From the NCBI GenBank assembly GCA_029879245.1, contig JAOUQQ010000003.1, positions 1 to 63,725 of the forward strand: a DNA stretch of 63,725 bases. The letters run 5' to 3'. Each line of letters starts with the position of its first letter. Position 1 is the first letter of the stretch. The translations under genes and the position numbers were made by a program. The notes under the pieces are model-generated. The model ran no database searches. It saw only the letters and a list, made by a program, of their open reading frames with translations, and was not told the DNA's origin. This DNA is from Chromatiales bacterium. Its GTDB lineage: Bacteria > Pseudomonadota > Gammaproteobacteria > Thiohalomonadales > Thiohalomonadaceae. Below, in pieces: positions 9,309 to 18,493 of the stretch.

Positions 9309-10217
9309 ATGGTAAACTGGCTAATATTGATTGCGCGACTATGTGCGGTTATCGCATTGTGCCCATTGTCAGTGTGGGCAGATGAGATATGGTTTATCTT
9401 CGATGAAGATAATAGCCATTACCAGAACTATCTTGATAAAAACAATAGTGAACTGCGAGCACTGCTGCCTGGCGTAACTATACGTAACGTAACATCCGGT
9501 AGTGCGACGCCATCTGCACAGCGCGAGGAGCGGGTGCTGATTGTGACGCTTGGAAGTGAAGCGGCCAGTCAGGCCGTTCATTACAATTATCCGACACTCA
9601 ATACACTGATCACTCAGCGAGCCCATGAACGGGTGAAGGCGGAGTATAGTTCATCAATCTCTGCAATTTATCTTGAACAGCCTGTCGATCGACACATGGA
9701 GCTTATTAGTGTCGCGCTACCTGAAAGAAAGAAGATAACGATCATGGTGGGTGAAGATGCGCTTTTTTATGAAAACGAAGTAAGGCTGGCGGCGAGGAAA
9801 TATGGCATAGACCTTGATGTATTAAAGGTAATAAATGAAGAGGAAATTTCTGCGCTATTTGGTAGCGAGATACTCAAGGAAGATACGCTGCTGCTGTTGC
9901 CAGATTCCAGTGTGGTTAACAGGAAAACAATAAAGCCTCTGGTGCTTGGTAGTTACCGCCATCACATCCCTATGGTCGGTTATTCCCAGGCTCTGGTAAA
10001 GGCAGGCGCATTGATGTCTGCTCACACCTCCCTAGATGAACTTGGCAATGAGATGCGTCGGGTAATAGTGGATTATTTCAGAACCGGACATCTGATACCC
10101 GCACATCATGTTAATACATTCGACATATCCGTAAATTATCAATTAGCCAGGGCGTTGCAGCTGTCTTTGCCGGAAGAGCATGAGCTGATGAAGAAGATGC
10201 GGAGGCGCCTGCAATGA
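9309..10217 (+). CDS. Periplasmic ABC_sub_bind-type binding protein
   Basis: This 302-residue protein has a cleavable signal peptide (about residues 1-24, ending SVWADE) and the layout of the ABC transporter substrate-binding family PF04392: LIVTLGSEAASQAV, AIYLEQPVDRHMELISVALP, a second lobe with TIMVGEDALFYENE, and TLLLLPDSSVVNRKTI and IPMVGYSQALVKAGALMS. No permease or ATPase gene is nearby. Instead it lies between a TonB receptor and a sensor kinase, with its stop overlapping the kinase start (ATGA). The inferred role is a periplasmic ligand sensor handing a signal to the kinase. It is related to the lipoprotein at 43574. Confidence 0.83.
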   Translation: MVNWLILIARLCAVIALCPLSVWADEIWFIFDEDNSHYQNYLDKNNSELRALLPGVTIRNVTSGSATPSAQREERVLIVTLGSEAASQAVHYNYPTLNTLITQRAHERVKAEYSSSISAIYLEQPVDRHMELISVALPERKKITIMVGEDALFYENEVRLAARKYGIDLDVLKVINEEEISALFGSEILKEDTLLLLPDSSVVNRKTIKPLVLGSYRHHIPMVGYSQALVKAGALMSAHTSLDELGNEMRRVIVDYFRTGHLIPAHHVNTFDISVNYQLARALQLSLPEEHELMKKMRRRLQ

Positions 10218-12517
10218 TCAAGCAGACAATCCGCTACAGACTGTTGCTGTTGACATTAATACCCCCAATATTAATGCTATTAATAATCGTAAGTTACTTT
10301 GTCTATCAGGATGATAAGTTGATGCGAGAGGCACTCTTCGATAGAGGCAGTTCTCTTTCGCGATATCTATCATCGGTAGCTGAATATGGGGTGATTACCG
10401 GAAACACACAACAGCTGCAGCATATTAGTGACACCTTGCTGCAGGATGATATTGTCGCAATGACAATATATGACTTTGATGGAAGGACAATTCTTTCTGC
10501 AGGAAAGGAGCCGTTGGCGTTACAAGTAGGTGCCAATATGGAGTCCGCAGGATATTGTGGTGGTGACGACAGTCGTTTGATGTTTTGTGCACCTATCAAG
10601 CTTGATGTGATGCCAGTTAGTGATTTTGAGAGTTCTAACGCATCCAGCGAATCGACGACTATTGGTAGAGTTGAACTGACTCTATCCACATATTTGATCG
10701 AGGAAAAACGACAGGGGCTATGGAACTGGTCGTTAATGCTAATCACGATCGTGGCAATTATCACCTTAATGGTAAATAGATTCATGCAGCGACACCTTGT
10801 TGTGCCGCTGGCATCGTTAAGTAATGTTGTTGACAAGGTACGGCAGGGAGACCTGCAGGCAAAGGTGCCAGAGGGGGCTAGTGGAGAACTGCTGATGTTG
10901 CAGCAAGGCGTTAATGTGATGATCGATGCTCTTGCGGATATGCACGGACACATGCAGCAGGAGATAGAGACGGCAACAGAGAGTTTGCGTCAGGCGCTTC
11001 AGGATATTGAGTTGCGAAACAGGGATCTACATGAGGAGCGACTTAAGGCAGAAACAGCCAGTTTGGCTAAAAGTCAGTTTCTTGCAACGATGAGCCACGA
11101 AATACGTACGCCACTCGGCGGTATGATTGGCATGCTTCATGTTATTCGCCATGGTATTAGCGATCGTCAGCAGCTTGACTGTATTGACAGTGTAGAAGCG
11201 GCCGCAAATTCACTGCGTCAATTGATCGACGATATTCTCGATTTTTCTCGCATGGAGGTGGGAAAACTGACGCTGCAAAACCAGCTATTTAATCCGCTCT
11301 CTGTTATTGAAGATGTGATGCGGATGTTTGCCCCATCTGCTCAACAGAAGAACTTACATTTTGTGCTTAATGTAGATGGAACTCTGCCGCATGAGGTGGT
11401 TGGGGACCCATTGAGATTTCGTCAGATTCTAATCAATCTTACTGCCAATGCCATTAAGTTTACCCATCAGGGAGAGGTGGTGGTATCAGCGGGTGCAGTA
11501 AAACGTGATACACAACGAACTGTGCGTTTTGAGGTTTGTGATACCGGGATCGGTATCGCTGCAGAAAAACAGGAGCTGGTGTTCGAGAGCTTTACCCAGA
11601 TCGATGAGGGTGATGCGAGACATTATGGCGGTAGTGGTCTTGGAACCACCGTGAGTCGTGAGCTGGTGACGATGATGGGAGGTGATATTGGGCTTGAGAG
11701 TGAGTTGGGCAAGGGCAGCTGTTTCTGGTTTGAGTTGCCGTGGGAGGCAGAAGAGTCGCAGCCTGAATCGACAGAGGCAGCTAATGTTCTATTGATGGAG
11801 CCTCATGAGTCGAGTGCCAGGGCCATTGCCGCCATGCTGGAGTCTGAGCAGATTGGGGTCACACGAGTGACAACTATCACGCAAATGGAGCTCGCGCTAC
11901 GGGATCGAGTGTTTGATTGGGTGATGGTTGGAGTCTTCGTGCATGAGACAACAAATCGCCAGTTACTTAACCAGCTTGATCAGGAGTTGCCAGATGCAAC
12001 GCGTCTGGTACACCTCTGTTATGTGAATGGTGAACGTCAGGAGGGGGGGCGTATAGAGCACCTCAGCAAGCCTGTGTTGCCGTCGGTGCTTCATCAGTTG
12101 CTGCAGCATGGTGGGGGCCAAGTCGATGAAGATGAGACCGATAAGGTGAAGGACCTGGTCGTGTTGCTGGCTGAGGATGATGAGGTAAATGCTCGGGTAA
12201 TCACCCATTTTCTAACAACTGGCGGTCATCGGGTCGTGCGTGTCGTCAATGGTGCGGAGGCATTAAAGGTCATGGAGGATCACCACTTTGACTGTGTGTT
12301 AATGGATATGCGAATGCCGGGAATGGATGGATTGGAGGCGACCAGACTCTGGCGCAGCAAGGAGGGTGGTGATAGCCATTTGCCGATTATCGCTCTGACG
12401 GCCAATGCCAGTGACGAAGATAGGGAGCGCTGTCGCGAGGTGGGGATGGATGACTATCTTACCAAGCCGGTGGAGAGTCAGCGGCTCTTGGAGACTCTCG
12501 TACACTATTGTCGCTAG
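10214..12517 (+). CDS. Hybrid sensor histidine kinase, BarA/GacS-like layout without Hpt
   Basis: This is an inner-membrane hybrid kinase of 767 residues. A first membrane helix (about 8-30) precedes a periplasmic loop with two Cys (115 and 125); a second helix (about 170-190) leads to HAMP, a coiled coil and HisKA with SHEIRTP (His295). HATPase_c follows with [17 protein letters not shown] and GSGLG. Residues about 522-630 form a receiver-like domain lacking the phospho-acceptor Asp (Gly573 in its place; Lys619 kept). Residues about 648-767 form an intact receiver ([10 protein letters not shown], Asp698 in [12 protein letters not shown] in LTKPVE). There is no Hpt domain, so relay would need a separate Hpt protein. 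It overlaps the binding-protein gene by 4 bp. Confidence 0.93.
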   Translation: MIKQTIRYRLLLLTLIPPILMLLIIVSYFVYQDDKLMREALFDRGSSLSRYLSSVAEYGVITGNTQQLQHISDTLLQDDIVAMTIYDFDGRTILSAGKEPLALQVGANMESAGYCGGDDSRLMFCAPIKLDVMPVSDFESSNASSESTTIGRVELTLSTYLIEEKRQGLWNWSLMLITIVAIITLMVNRFMQRHLVVPLASLSNVVDKVRQGDLQAKVPEGASGELLMLQQGVNVMIDALADMHGHMQQEIETATESLRQALQDIELRNRDLHEERLKAETASLAKSQFLATMSHEIRTPLGGMIGMLHVIRHGISDRQQLDCIDSVEAAANSLRQLIDDILDFSRMEVGKLTLQNQLFNPLSVIEDVMRMFAPSAQQKNLHFVLNVDGTLPHEVVGDPLRFRQILINLTANAIKFTHQGEVVVSAGAVKRDTQRTVRFEVCDTGIGIAAEKQELVFESFTQIDEGDARHYGGSGLGTTVSRELVTMMGGDIGLESELGKGSCFWFELPWEAEESQPESTEAANVLLMEPHESSARAIAAMLESEQIGVTRVTTITQMELALRDRVFDWVMVGVFVHETTNRQLLNQLDQELPDATRLVHLCYVNGERQEGGRIEHLSKPVLPSVLHQLLQHGGGQVDEDETDKVKDLVVLLAEDDEVNARVITHFLTTGGHRVVRVVNGAEALKVMEDHHFDCVLMDMRMPGMDGLEATRLWRSKEGGDSHLPIIALTANASDEDRERCREVGMDDYLTKPVESQRLLETLVHYCR

Positions 12518-13791
12518 GCGTTGCGACCCCCGTCGTTGCGTGGGCGTCTACTGCGCTGCCCATTTCGCTGGTTCTGACGGGGACGCTGACTATGCTCGGG
12601 CTTCTTTCGTGCCTTCGGCTCAATTAACATCTCACTATCGATCGAAGCCATCGGAATCTTATGGCCAATATACTCCTCAATCTCAGAGAGGGAGAAGGCA
12701 TACTCCTCGCAGGCAAAGCTTACTGCCTTGCCACTGGCACCGGCACGTGCGGTACGCCCAATGCGGTGGACGTAATCCTCAGCATCCTGAGGGAGGTCAA
12801 AATTGAAAACATGGCTCACCTCGGGAATGTGAAGCCCGCGGGCGGCTACATCGGTGGCGACCAGTACTGGTAGTTCACCCGAAGCGAAGCGCTCCAGCAG
12901 GTGCTGGCGCTTTTTTTGCGGTACATCACCCGAGAGTACCGCTGTGGGGTAACCGTTACCCTCCAGATAGCCCCATACCCGATCTGCCACCCGCTTGGTG
13001 TTGACGAAGACGATGCTGCGAGTCGGTTGCTCTTTTTGCATAAGGCCGAGCAGCAGGGGAACCTTCTCCTCCTGTGCCGGGTAGTAGACCGACTCCTCCA
13101 CCATCTTTGCGGTGACCTGCTCGGGTACAATTTCGATAGTTTGTGGATTGTTCATGTGCTCATAGGCCAGCTCTGTCACTCGATAGGACAGGGTGGCGGA
13201 GAAGAGCAGGCTGAGACGCTGATCGGGCGGTGGCATGCGGCGCAACAGATATCGGATGTCCTTGATAAAACCGAGGTCAAACATACGATCCGCCTCATCT
13301 AGCACCATCACCTGCAGGGCACGCAGATCAAAGACATGCTGTTTGAAGTAGTCGATGATGCGCCCCGGGGTGCCAATGAGGATATCTACCCCCTCTTCCA
13401 GGCAGTTGCGCTGCTGCTCATAGCCAGTGCCACCGTAGGCGAGCCCCAGCCTGAAATCGGTATATCGGCCTAGTGCCACAGCATCCTTGTGGATCTGTAT
13501 TGCCAGTTCACGTGTAGGTGCCAGTACCAGTGCCCTTATCTGGGCTGGTTTGCGGTGCCCGTGCGTTGGGTGGGTCATCAGGTAATGATAGAGGGCGATC
13601 AGAAAAGCAGCAGTTTTGCCCGTACCGGTCTGCGCCTGCCCTGCCACATCCTGTCCCTTCAGGGCGAGAGGCAGGGTCTGTGCCTGTATCGGTGTACAGC
13701 GTGAAAATCCTGTCTCTTCAATACCTTGAACTAATTTGTCAGGTAGTTGAAAGTCAGTAAATTGGGTCTCTGTCAGGTGTTGATCACTCAT
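12514..13791 (-). CDS. rhlB: DEAD-box ATP-dependent RNA helicase RhlB
   Basis: This is a DEAD-box helicase, in E. coli part of the RNA degradosome. It has the Q motif ([17 protein letters not shown]), motif I AQTGTGKT (residues 53-60), PTRELA, GTPGR, DEAD in [18 protein letters not shown], and [15 protein letters not shown] with [10 protein letters not shown]. The basic C-terminal tail ([20 protein letters not shown]) is RhlB-like. Divergence from trxA and rho is the typical gammaproteobacterial order and decides the name. The ATG at 13791 gives 425 residues; a 22-residue extension from 13857 looks non-conserved. Its stop overlaps the kinase stop by 4 bp. Confidence 0.93.
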   Translation of the reverse strand: MSDQHLTETQFTDFQLPDKLVQGIEETGFSRCTPIQAQTLPLALKGQDVAGQAQTGTGKTAAFLIALYHYLMTHPTHGHRKPAQIRALVLAPTRELAIQIHKDAVALGRYTDFRLGLAYGGTGYEQQRNCLEEGVDILIGTPGRIIDYFKQHVFDLRALQVMVLDEADRMFDLGFIKDIRYLLRRMPPPDQRLSLLFSATLSYRVTELAYEHMNNPQTIEIVPEQVTAKMVEESVYYPAQEEKVPLLLGLMQKEQPTRSIVFVNTKRVADRVWGYLEGNGYPTAVLSGDVPQKKRQHLLERFASGELPVLVATDVAARGLHIPEVSHVFNFDLPQDAEDYVHRIGRTARAGASGKAVSFACEEYAFSLSEIEEYIGHKIPMASIDSEMLIEPKARKKPEHSQRPRQNQRNGQRSRRPRNDGGRNA

Positions 13792-13918
13792 GGAACTGGG
13801 AGCATAGCAAATAATCTGGGCTTTTGGGGCTTGAAATGGTTGGCGGATTGGGCTCAAATGTCGCTAATCTGGTTGTGCCATCCTGGTGCTGAAGAGTGAA
13901 CCCAACGGAGAGAGAACC

Positions 13919-14245
13919 TTGAGCGATAAAATCGTGTATGTGACTGACGACACCTTTGAGCAGGAGGTGACCCAGGCCGAGGGTATTGTGCTGGTGGACT
14001 ACTGGGCCGACTGGTGTGGCCCCTGTAAGATGATCGCACCGATTCTCGACGAGATTGCCGAGGAGTATGACGGTAAGTTGAAGGTGGCCAAATTGAATAT
14101 TGACGAAAATCCCAACACCCCACCAAAGTTCGGGATCCGCGGTATTCCTACCCTGATGCTGTTTAAGGGTGGTGAGGTTGAGGCGACCAAGGTGGGTGCC
14201 GTCTCCAAATCACAGTTGACCGCCTTTATCGACAGCAATCTGTAA
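13919..14245 (+). CDS. trxA: Thioredoxin 1
   Basis: This is a cytosolic dithiol reductase with the active site [10 protein letters not shown], the cis-proline loop [15 protein letters not shown] and a normal 108-residue length. The start is a TTG at 13919, 8 bases after GGAG, giving [10 protein letters not shown] as in E. coli SDKIIHLTDD. An in-frame GTG at 13886 would add 11 residues with no family support. It is divergent from rhlB and precedes rho by 187 bp. Confidence 0.95.
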   Translation: MSDKIVYVTDDTFEQEVTQAEGIVLVDYWADWCGPCKMIAPILDEIAEEYDGKLKVAKLNIDENPNTPPKFGIRGIPTLMLFKGGEVEATKVGAVSKSQLTAFIDSNL

Positions 14246-14432
14246 CAATATGAGGAGTCCAGCCCGTCATTGCGAGCTGGACGCCTTTCTGGCTTGGTGC
14301 TAGAATCCCCTAACATTCTGATTAACACCCAATAACAGCACTTCTAAACCCCTTTCGATCTCCACAGCCGTGCGTTGGTCGTGAAACAACCAAACCCTTC
14401 CATTCAATCTATCCAGCAAATGGCAGTAATCC
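14246..14432 (+). promoter_or_regulatory. trxA-rho intergenic region, probable rho leader
   Basis: This 187-bp gap holds no open frame I can support. In E. coli the equivalent trxA-rho gap holds the rho promoter and an autoregulated leader. Here a TAGAAT hexamer (14301-14306) could be a -10 box, but no convincing -35 is seen. The stretch 14330-14400 is rich in C and poor in strong hairpins, as expected of a Rho-dependent attenuator. This is inferred by position. Confidence 0.4.
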
Positions 14433-15689
14433 ATGAATCTGACGGAACTCAAAAGAAAACCCGCATCTGAGCTGATCGCCCTGGCCGAGGAGATGGGCGT
14501 TGAAAATATCGCCCGCTCTCGCAAGGAGGCGGTAATCTTCGCAATCCTCAAATCCCACGCCAAGAGTGGCGAGGATATCTATGGGGATGGCGTTCTGGAG
14601 ATCCTGCAGGACGGCTTTGGCTTCCTACGCTCTCCCGACAGCTCTTATCTTGCCGGGCCGGACGATATCTATGTCTCTCCTAGTCAGATCCGCCGTTTCA
14701 ACCTGCGTACCGGTGATACTGTAACGGGTAAGATTCGCCCGCCGAAGGAGGGGGAGCGTTACTTCGCACTGCTGAAGGTCGATGAGATCAACTATGAGCC
14801 GCCGGAAAATGCCAAGAACAAGGTGGCCTTCGAAAACCTCACCCCGCTACACGCCAATGAACGCTTTGTGCTGGAGATGGGCAACGGTAGTACCGAGGAT
14901 GTCACTGCGCGGGTTATTGATCTGGTCGCACCCATCGGTAAGGGGCAGCGTGGTCTGATTGTGGCGCCACCGAAGACCGGTAAGACGATGATGCTGCAGA
15001 ATATTGCCCAGTCGATCATCGCCAAGCATCCGGAGTGCTACCTTATCGTACTGCTCATTGATGAGCGTCCAGAGGAGGTGACCGAGATGGCCCGTTCGGT
15101 ACGCGGTGAGGTAGTCTCCTCTACATTCGATGAGCCTGCCAGCCGTCACGTTCAGGTGGCAGAGATGGTTATTGAGAAGGCAAAAAGACTGGTCGAGCAT
15201 AAGCGCGATGTGGTGATTTTGCTCGACTCTATCACCCGTCTGGCCCGTGCTTACAATACTGTGATCCCCTCTTCCGGTAAGGTGCTGACGGGTGGTGTCG
15301 ACGCAAACGCCCTGCATCGCCCCAAGCGTTTCTTCGGTGCGGCACGTAATATTGAAGAGGGTGGTTCGCTTACCATCCTTGCCACAGCCCTGGTGGAGAC
15401 CGGTTCACGGATGGATGATGTGATCTACGAGGAGTTTAAAGGCACCGGTAACTCTGAGGTCCATCTGGATCGCCGTATTGCCGAAAAGCGGGTCTACCCG
15501 GCTATTAACATCAATCGCTCGGGTACTCGCCGCGAGGAGCTGCTGACCCATCCGGAGGAGCTTCAGATGATGTGGATCCTGCGTAAGCTGGTCCACGAGA
15601 TGGATGAGCTGGCGGCGATGGAGTTTCTGCAGGACAAGATCAAGGCAACCAAGACCAATGGAGAATTCTTCGGTTCAATGAAGCGCTGA
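14433..15689 (+). CDS. rho: Transcription termination factor Rho
   Basis: Rho is a hexameric RNA-dependent ATPase that ends transcripts. The Rho-N helical domain comes first ([20 protein letters not shown]), then the cold-shock-like RNA-binding domain ([20 protein letters not shown]), then the RecA-like motor with Walker [12 protein letters not shown], Walker [18 protein letters not shown] and the Q/R loops ([20 protein letters not shown]). At 418 residues it matches E. coli Rho in length. A terminator lies 40 bp after the stop. Confidence 0.98.
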   Translation: MNLTELKRKPASELIALAEEMGVENIARSRKEAVIFAILKSHAKSGEDIYGDGVLEILQDGFGFLRSPDSSYLAGPDDIYVSPSQIRRFNLRTGDTVTGKIRPPKEGERYFALLKVDEINYEPPENAKNKVAFENLTPLHANERFVLEMGNGSTEDVTARVIDLVAPIGKGQRGLIVAPPKTGKTMMLQNIAQSIIAKHPECYLIVLLIDERPEEVTEMARSVRGEVVSSTFDEPASRHVQVAEMVIEKAKRLVEHKRDVVILLDSITRLARAYNTVIPSSGKVLTGGVDANALHRPKRFFGAARNIEEGGSLTILATALVETGSRMDDVIYEEFKGTGNSEVHLDRRIAEKRVYPAININRSGTRREELLTHPEELQMMWILRKLVHEMDELAAMEFLQDKIKATKTNGEFFGSMKR

Positions 15690-15728
15690 TCGCCGAACAT
15701 ACCGCTAATATCGCTCTTGTAGCGCATG

Positions 15729-15754
15729 ATGGGGCACTTTGGTGCCCCATTTTC
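15729..15754 (+). terminator. Intrinsic terminator after rho
   Basis: A 9-bp perfect stem (ATGGGGCAC / GTGCCCCAT) with a TTTG loop is followed by TTTC. It lies 40 bp after the rho stop and before the DUF3135-like gene. The T run is short, but the stem is strong and GC-rich. Confidence 0.8.
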
Positions 15755-15846
15755 GTGATGCAATGCGACTTATCGGGTGAGGGAAATGGAGTTTTTAGTC
15801 GAATTAGGTATAGTGATCATATATATGGTGTGATTTGGGAGGGGCC

Positions 15847-16191
15847 ATGTCAGATGCAGATCGACAGACAATGGACTTTGAGCACTGGAGCACACTGGCG
15901 AGCAGAGACCCTGTTGCCTTTGAGCAATTGCGTCGAGAATTGATCGAGGAGGTCATCGATGCCGCCTCCCAGCGCTGTCAGCAACGTTTGCGAGGCCTGC
16001 AGTGGCGCATCGATCAGGTGAGAGAGCACTCCCCCAGCCCCATGGCCGCCTGTATCTCCCTGAGTAACATGATGTGGGATGCCTTTGCTGGTGAGGATGG
16101 CCTGGTAGAGACCCTCAACCGTCGTGATAGCCTCTATCGCCGCATCAGAAAAGAGGCAACGATTATCCCGTTTCCCTCTCCCAGACAATAA
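15847..16191 (+). CDS. DUF3135-family protein
   Basis: This 114-residue cytosolic protein begins at the ATG at 15847, preceded by GGAGGG. The sequence is mainly helical and matches the DUF3135 pattern: DFEHWSTLASRDPVAFEQLR, then RLRGLQWRIDQVREHSPSPM and ACISLSNMMWDAF. No function is known for the family. It sits alone between the rho terminator and the rpmE promoter. The family call is from memory. Confidence 0.75.
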   Translation: MSDADRQTMDFEHWSTLASRDPVAFEQLRRELIEEVIDAASQRCQQRLRGLQWRIDQVREHSPSPMAACISLSNMMWDAFAGEDGLVETLNRRDSLYRRIRKEATIIPFPSPRQ

Positions 16192-16197
16192 TTTGGC

Positions 16198-16226
16198 TTG
16201 CTGTTCAATCCGCTTTCTCGTATGAT
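16198..16226 (+). promoter_or_regulatory. Predicted sigma-70 promoter of rpmE
   Basis: TTGCTG (16198-16203) and TATGAT (16221-16226) are spaced 17 bp apart, starting just after the DUF3135-like stop. The -10 box matches consensus at five of six positions; the -35 box is partial. It would give a leader of about 75 nt for rpmE. Confidence 0.55.
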
Positions 16227-16255
16227 GCCGGGCTCGATTTAAGGGCTGCGCGGTG

Positions 16256-16272
16256 TACGAACGGTGTTCGTA
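16256..16272 (+). promoter_or_regulatory. Hairpin in the rpmE leader
   Basis: TACGAAC and GTTCGTA form a perfect 7-bp stem around a 3-base loop, about 40 nt before the rpmE start. It has no T tract, so it is not a terminator. A role in translational control of L31 is possible but is inference. Confidence 0.35.
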
Positions 16273-16310
16273 TAGCGGCGTAACTACCAAGTACCCATGA
16301 GGTTGATACC

Positions 16311-16514
16311 ATGAAACCGGAAATTCACCCAGAATACAGTGAAATTACCGCTACCTGTAGCTGCGGTAACACCTTTAAAACCAAGTCCACCGTCGGCCAG
16401 GATCTGAATCTGGACGTCTGTTCATCCTGCCACCCGTTCTTTACCGGAAAGCAGAAGATGGTTGACACAGCAGGTCGTGTAGACAAATTCCGTCAGAAGT
16501 ACGCGCGCAAATAA
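16311..16514 (+). CDS. rpmE: 50S ribosomal protein L31 (zinc-binding type)
   Basis: This 67-residue large-subunit protein has the zinc-ligand Cys pairs of the C+ type: CSCG near residue 16-19 and CSSCHPF near 37-43. The family motif [18 protein letters not shown] is present. Under zinc limitation such proteins are often replaced by a Cys-less paralogue; none is in this window. A strong terminator follows. Confidence 0.98.
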   Translation: MKPEIHPEYSEITATCSCGNTFKTKSTVGQDLNLDVCSSCHPFFTGKQKMVDTAGRVDKFRQKYARK

Positions 16515-16538
16515 TTTGCAGCACGCTTCGGCAGAGAG

Positions 16539-16564
16539 GGCGCCCAGATGGGTGCCTTTTTTTT
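16539..16564 (+). terminator. Intrinsic terminator after rpmE
   Basis: The stem GGCGCCC / GGGTGCC (one G-T pair) with an AGAT loop is followed directly by eight T. It is 25 bp after the rpmE stop. Confidence 0.92.
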
Positions 16565-16610
16565 GCCTGGGTAGTGGTGGTGGCGAACAAGGGGAGCTAA
16601 CATCAGGGGG

Positions 16611-17912
16611 ATGAAAAAACCATTTCCTGTAGACGAGGCGTTAAGGCGAGAGGCACTCGAATACCATGCTGTGCCTACCCCCGGAAAACTGTTTACCGCG
16701 CTAAGTAAACCTTGTGACAATCAAAAAGAGCTCTCACTTGCCTACACCCCAGGGGTGGCCGCACCGGTGATGGCGATTGCGGAGGAGCCTGAGCTCGCCT
16801 ATCGCTATACCGCCAAAGGAAATCTGGTGGCGGTGATCAGTGATGGCAGCGCCGTTCTTGGGCTAGGGCGGGTTGGCCCCCTCGCAAGTAAACCGGTGAT
16901 GGAGGGGAAGGCGGTGCTCTTCAAGCGCTTTGCCGATATCGATGTCTTTGATATCGAGGTTCAGGCCGATTCTGTTGATGCCTTTGTCGAGACGGTGGTG
17001 AATATTTCTCCTACCTTCGGTGGCATTAATCTGGAGGATATTGCCGCCCCCGCCTGTTTTGAGATTGAGGGGCGTCTACAGCAGCGTCTCGATATACCCG
17101 TATTTCATGATGACCAGCACGGCACAGCGGTGATTGTTGCCGCTGGACTGCTCAACGCACTGGAGCTGCAGCAAAAGCGATTGTCAGATTGTCGGATTGT
17201 CTGTCTCGGTGCCGGTTCGGCTGCCATTGCCTCAATGGAGCTGCTGCTTGAGATGGGGGTTACGCGCGAGCAGATTGTGATGATTGATCGCCAGGGGGTG
17301 ATCCATTCGGGGCGTTCGGATGTAAATGAATATAAGCGCCGATTTTCCGTAACCACACCCCTTCGCTCCCTTAGCGACGCGATGGCCGGGGCCGACGTAC
17401 TGATCGGCGTGGCCGGTGCTGATACGGTTAGCTGTGAGATGGTTGCGATGATGGCCGCGCGACCGGTTATCTTTGCCCTCTCTAACCCGCGTCCGGAGAT
17501 TCTCCCTGAGTCGGCCCATGCGGTGCGAAGCGATTTGATCATGGCCACCGGACGCAGTGACTATCCCAATCAGGTCAATAATGTGCTGGGGTTTCCCTTT
17601 ATCTTTCGTGGTGCACTGGATGTCCGCGCCCGATGCATCAACAGTGAGATGAAGCTTGCTGCTGTTGAGGCCCTGGCGCAACTGACCAGAGAAGAGGTTC
17701 CGGAGACGGTGTTACAGGCTTATGGGGTGGGCAAACTCTGTTTCGACAGAGACTATATTTTACCAAAACCCTTTGACCCGAGATTGAAGCAGCGGGTTTC
17801 CGCAGCCGTAGCTCGAGCGGCAGTAGAGAGTAGTGTGGCGCGCCTGGCACTTCCAGAGCGGTATGCTCAGGGGGTGGCACCATCCTCTAGTAAACGCAGA
17901 ACCTCATCGTAA
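16611..17912 (+). CDS. maeB: Malic enzyme (oxaloacetate-decarboxylating), short form
   Basis: The enzyme converts malate to pyruvate and CO2 with reduction of NAD(P). The N-terminal domain shows [64 protein letters not shown] and [11 protein letters not shown]; the Rossmann domain has [10 protein letters not shown] and ALSNPRPEI. At 433 residues it lacks the phosphotransacetylase-like C-terminal half of E. coli MaeB (about 760 residues). It lies between rpmE and the ponA side, as I recall for Pseudomonas. Its last 46 bp overlap the convergent neighbour. Cofactor preference cannot be read from sequence. Confidence 0.93.
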   Translation: MKKPFPVDEALRREALEYHAVPTPGKLFTALSKPCDNQKELSLAYTPGVAAPVMAIAEEPELAYRYTAKGNLVAVISDGSAVLGLGRVGPLASKPVMEGKAVLFKRFADIDVFDIEVQADSVDAFVETVVNISPTFGGINLEDIAAPACFEIEGRLQQRLDIPVFHDDQHGTAVIVAAGLLNALELQQKRLSDCRIVCLGAGSAAIASMELLLEMGVTREQIVMIDRQGVIHSGRSDVNEYKRRFSVTTPLRSLSDAMAGADVLIGVAGADTVSCEMVAMMAARPVIFALSNPRPEILPESAHAVRSDLIMATGRSDYPNQVNNVLGFPFIFRGALDVRARCINSEMKLAAVEALAQLTREEVPETVLQAYGVGKLCFDRDYILPKPFDPRLKQRVSAAVARAAVESSVARLALPERYAQGVAPSSSKRRTSS

Positions 17913-18490
17913 CTGGCACGATGTTGTGGGCGAGCGTCTACTGGACTGAGAGGGGGCTGACGGAGTCCCTGTGCTGGGAAGATGGTCAGTTCAAGGGTGT
18001 GCTCCCCCGCAACAAACCGATAGAACGGCCTCTGCTCCTCGTGGCCCTTTGAGTAGAAGATTAGGCGCTCCCCCTGTTCAAACGGTATGTGGTGACCCAT
18101 GAGAAAGATTCCGACCTCCTCGGCAGTGTCAGCGAAGAGATGGAGATAGATGGGGCTATAGCGATCCGCGGTGCCACTTAGCACGGGGCCAACAAGGCGC
18201 GGTGTGAAGGGTTGCAACAGTCGCATCGCTTTGAGCGCGGTCTGGCGCAGTGTAAGCAACGCCTGCGGCTGGGAGGCCTGTTGAAATAGTTGCTGGTATT
18301 GTCGTAACGCCTCTTCGATCTCATCATTGCGGGGCATGTTGCGGCGGTGATGGATGCCCAACTGCTCTGCTGCCTTGCGTTGAGCACCTGCAAAGTCACG
18401 CGCCCCTCCTTCGGCCATCAGCCGTGCCGCGGTCTGCGCCAGCAGCATGCGCTGCTGGAGCTCCTGTCGTGAGTGGGTATGGCGCCCCAC
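17867..18490 (-). CDS. Conserved protein of unknown function, possibly degenerate nucleotidyltransferase fold
   Basis: This 207-residue basic cytosolic protein has a helical first half. Its second half contains RLVGPVLSGTADRYSPIYLH followed by LFADTAEEVGIFL, which recalls the hG.hh.Gta.rhSDIdlh core of nucleotidyltransferases, but the catalytic DxD is absent (SPIY). It starts 3 bp after the ponA stop region (same strand), so it may be read through from ponA. It overlaps the 3' end of maeB by 46 bp. I do not recognise a named family. Confidence 0.7.
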   Translation of the reverse strand: MGRHTHSRQELQQRMLLAQTAARLMAEGGARDFAGAQRKAAEQLGIHHRRNMPRNDEIEEALRQYQQLFQQASQPQALLTLRQTALKAMRLLQPFTPRLVGPVLSGTADRYSPIYLHLFADTAEEVGIFLMGHHIPFEQGERLIFYSKGHEEQRPFYRFVAGEHTLELTIFPAQGLRQPPLSPVDARPQHRASYDEVLRLLEDGATP

Positions 18491-18493
18491 AGC

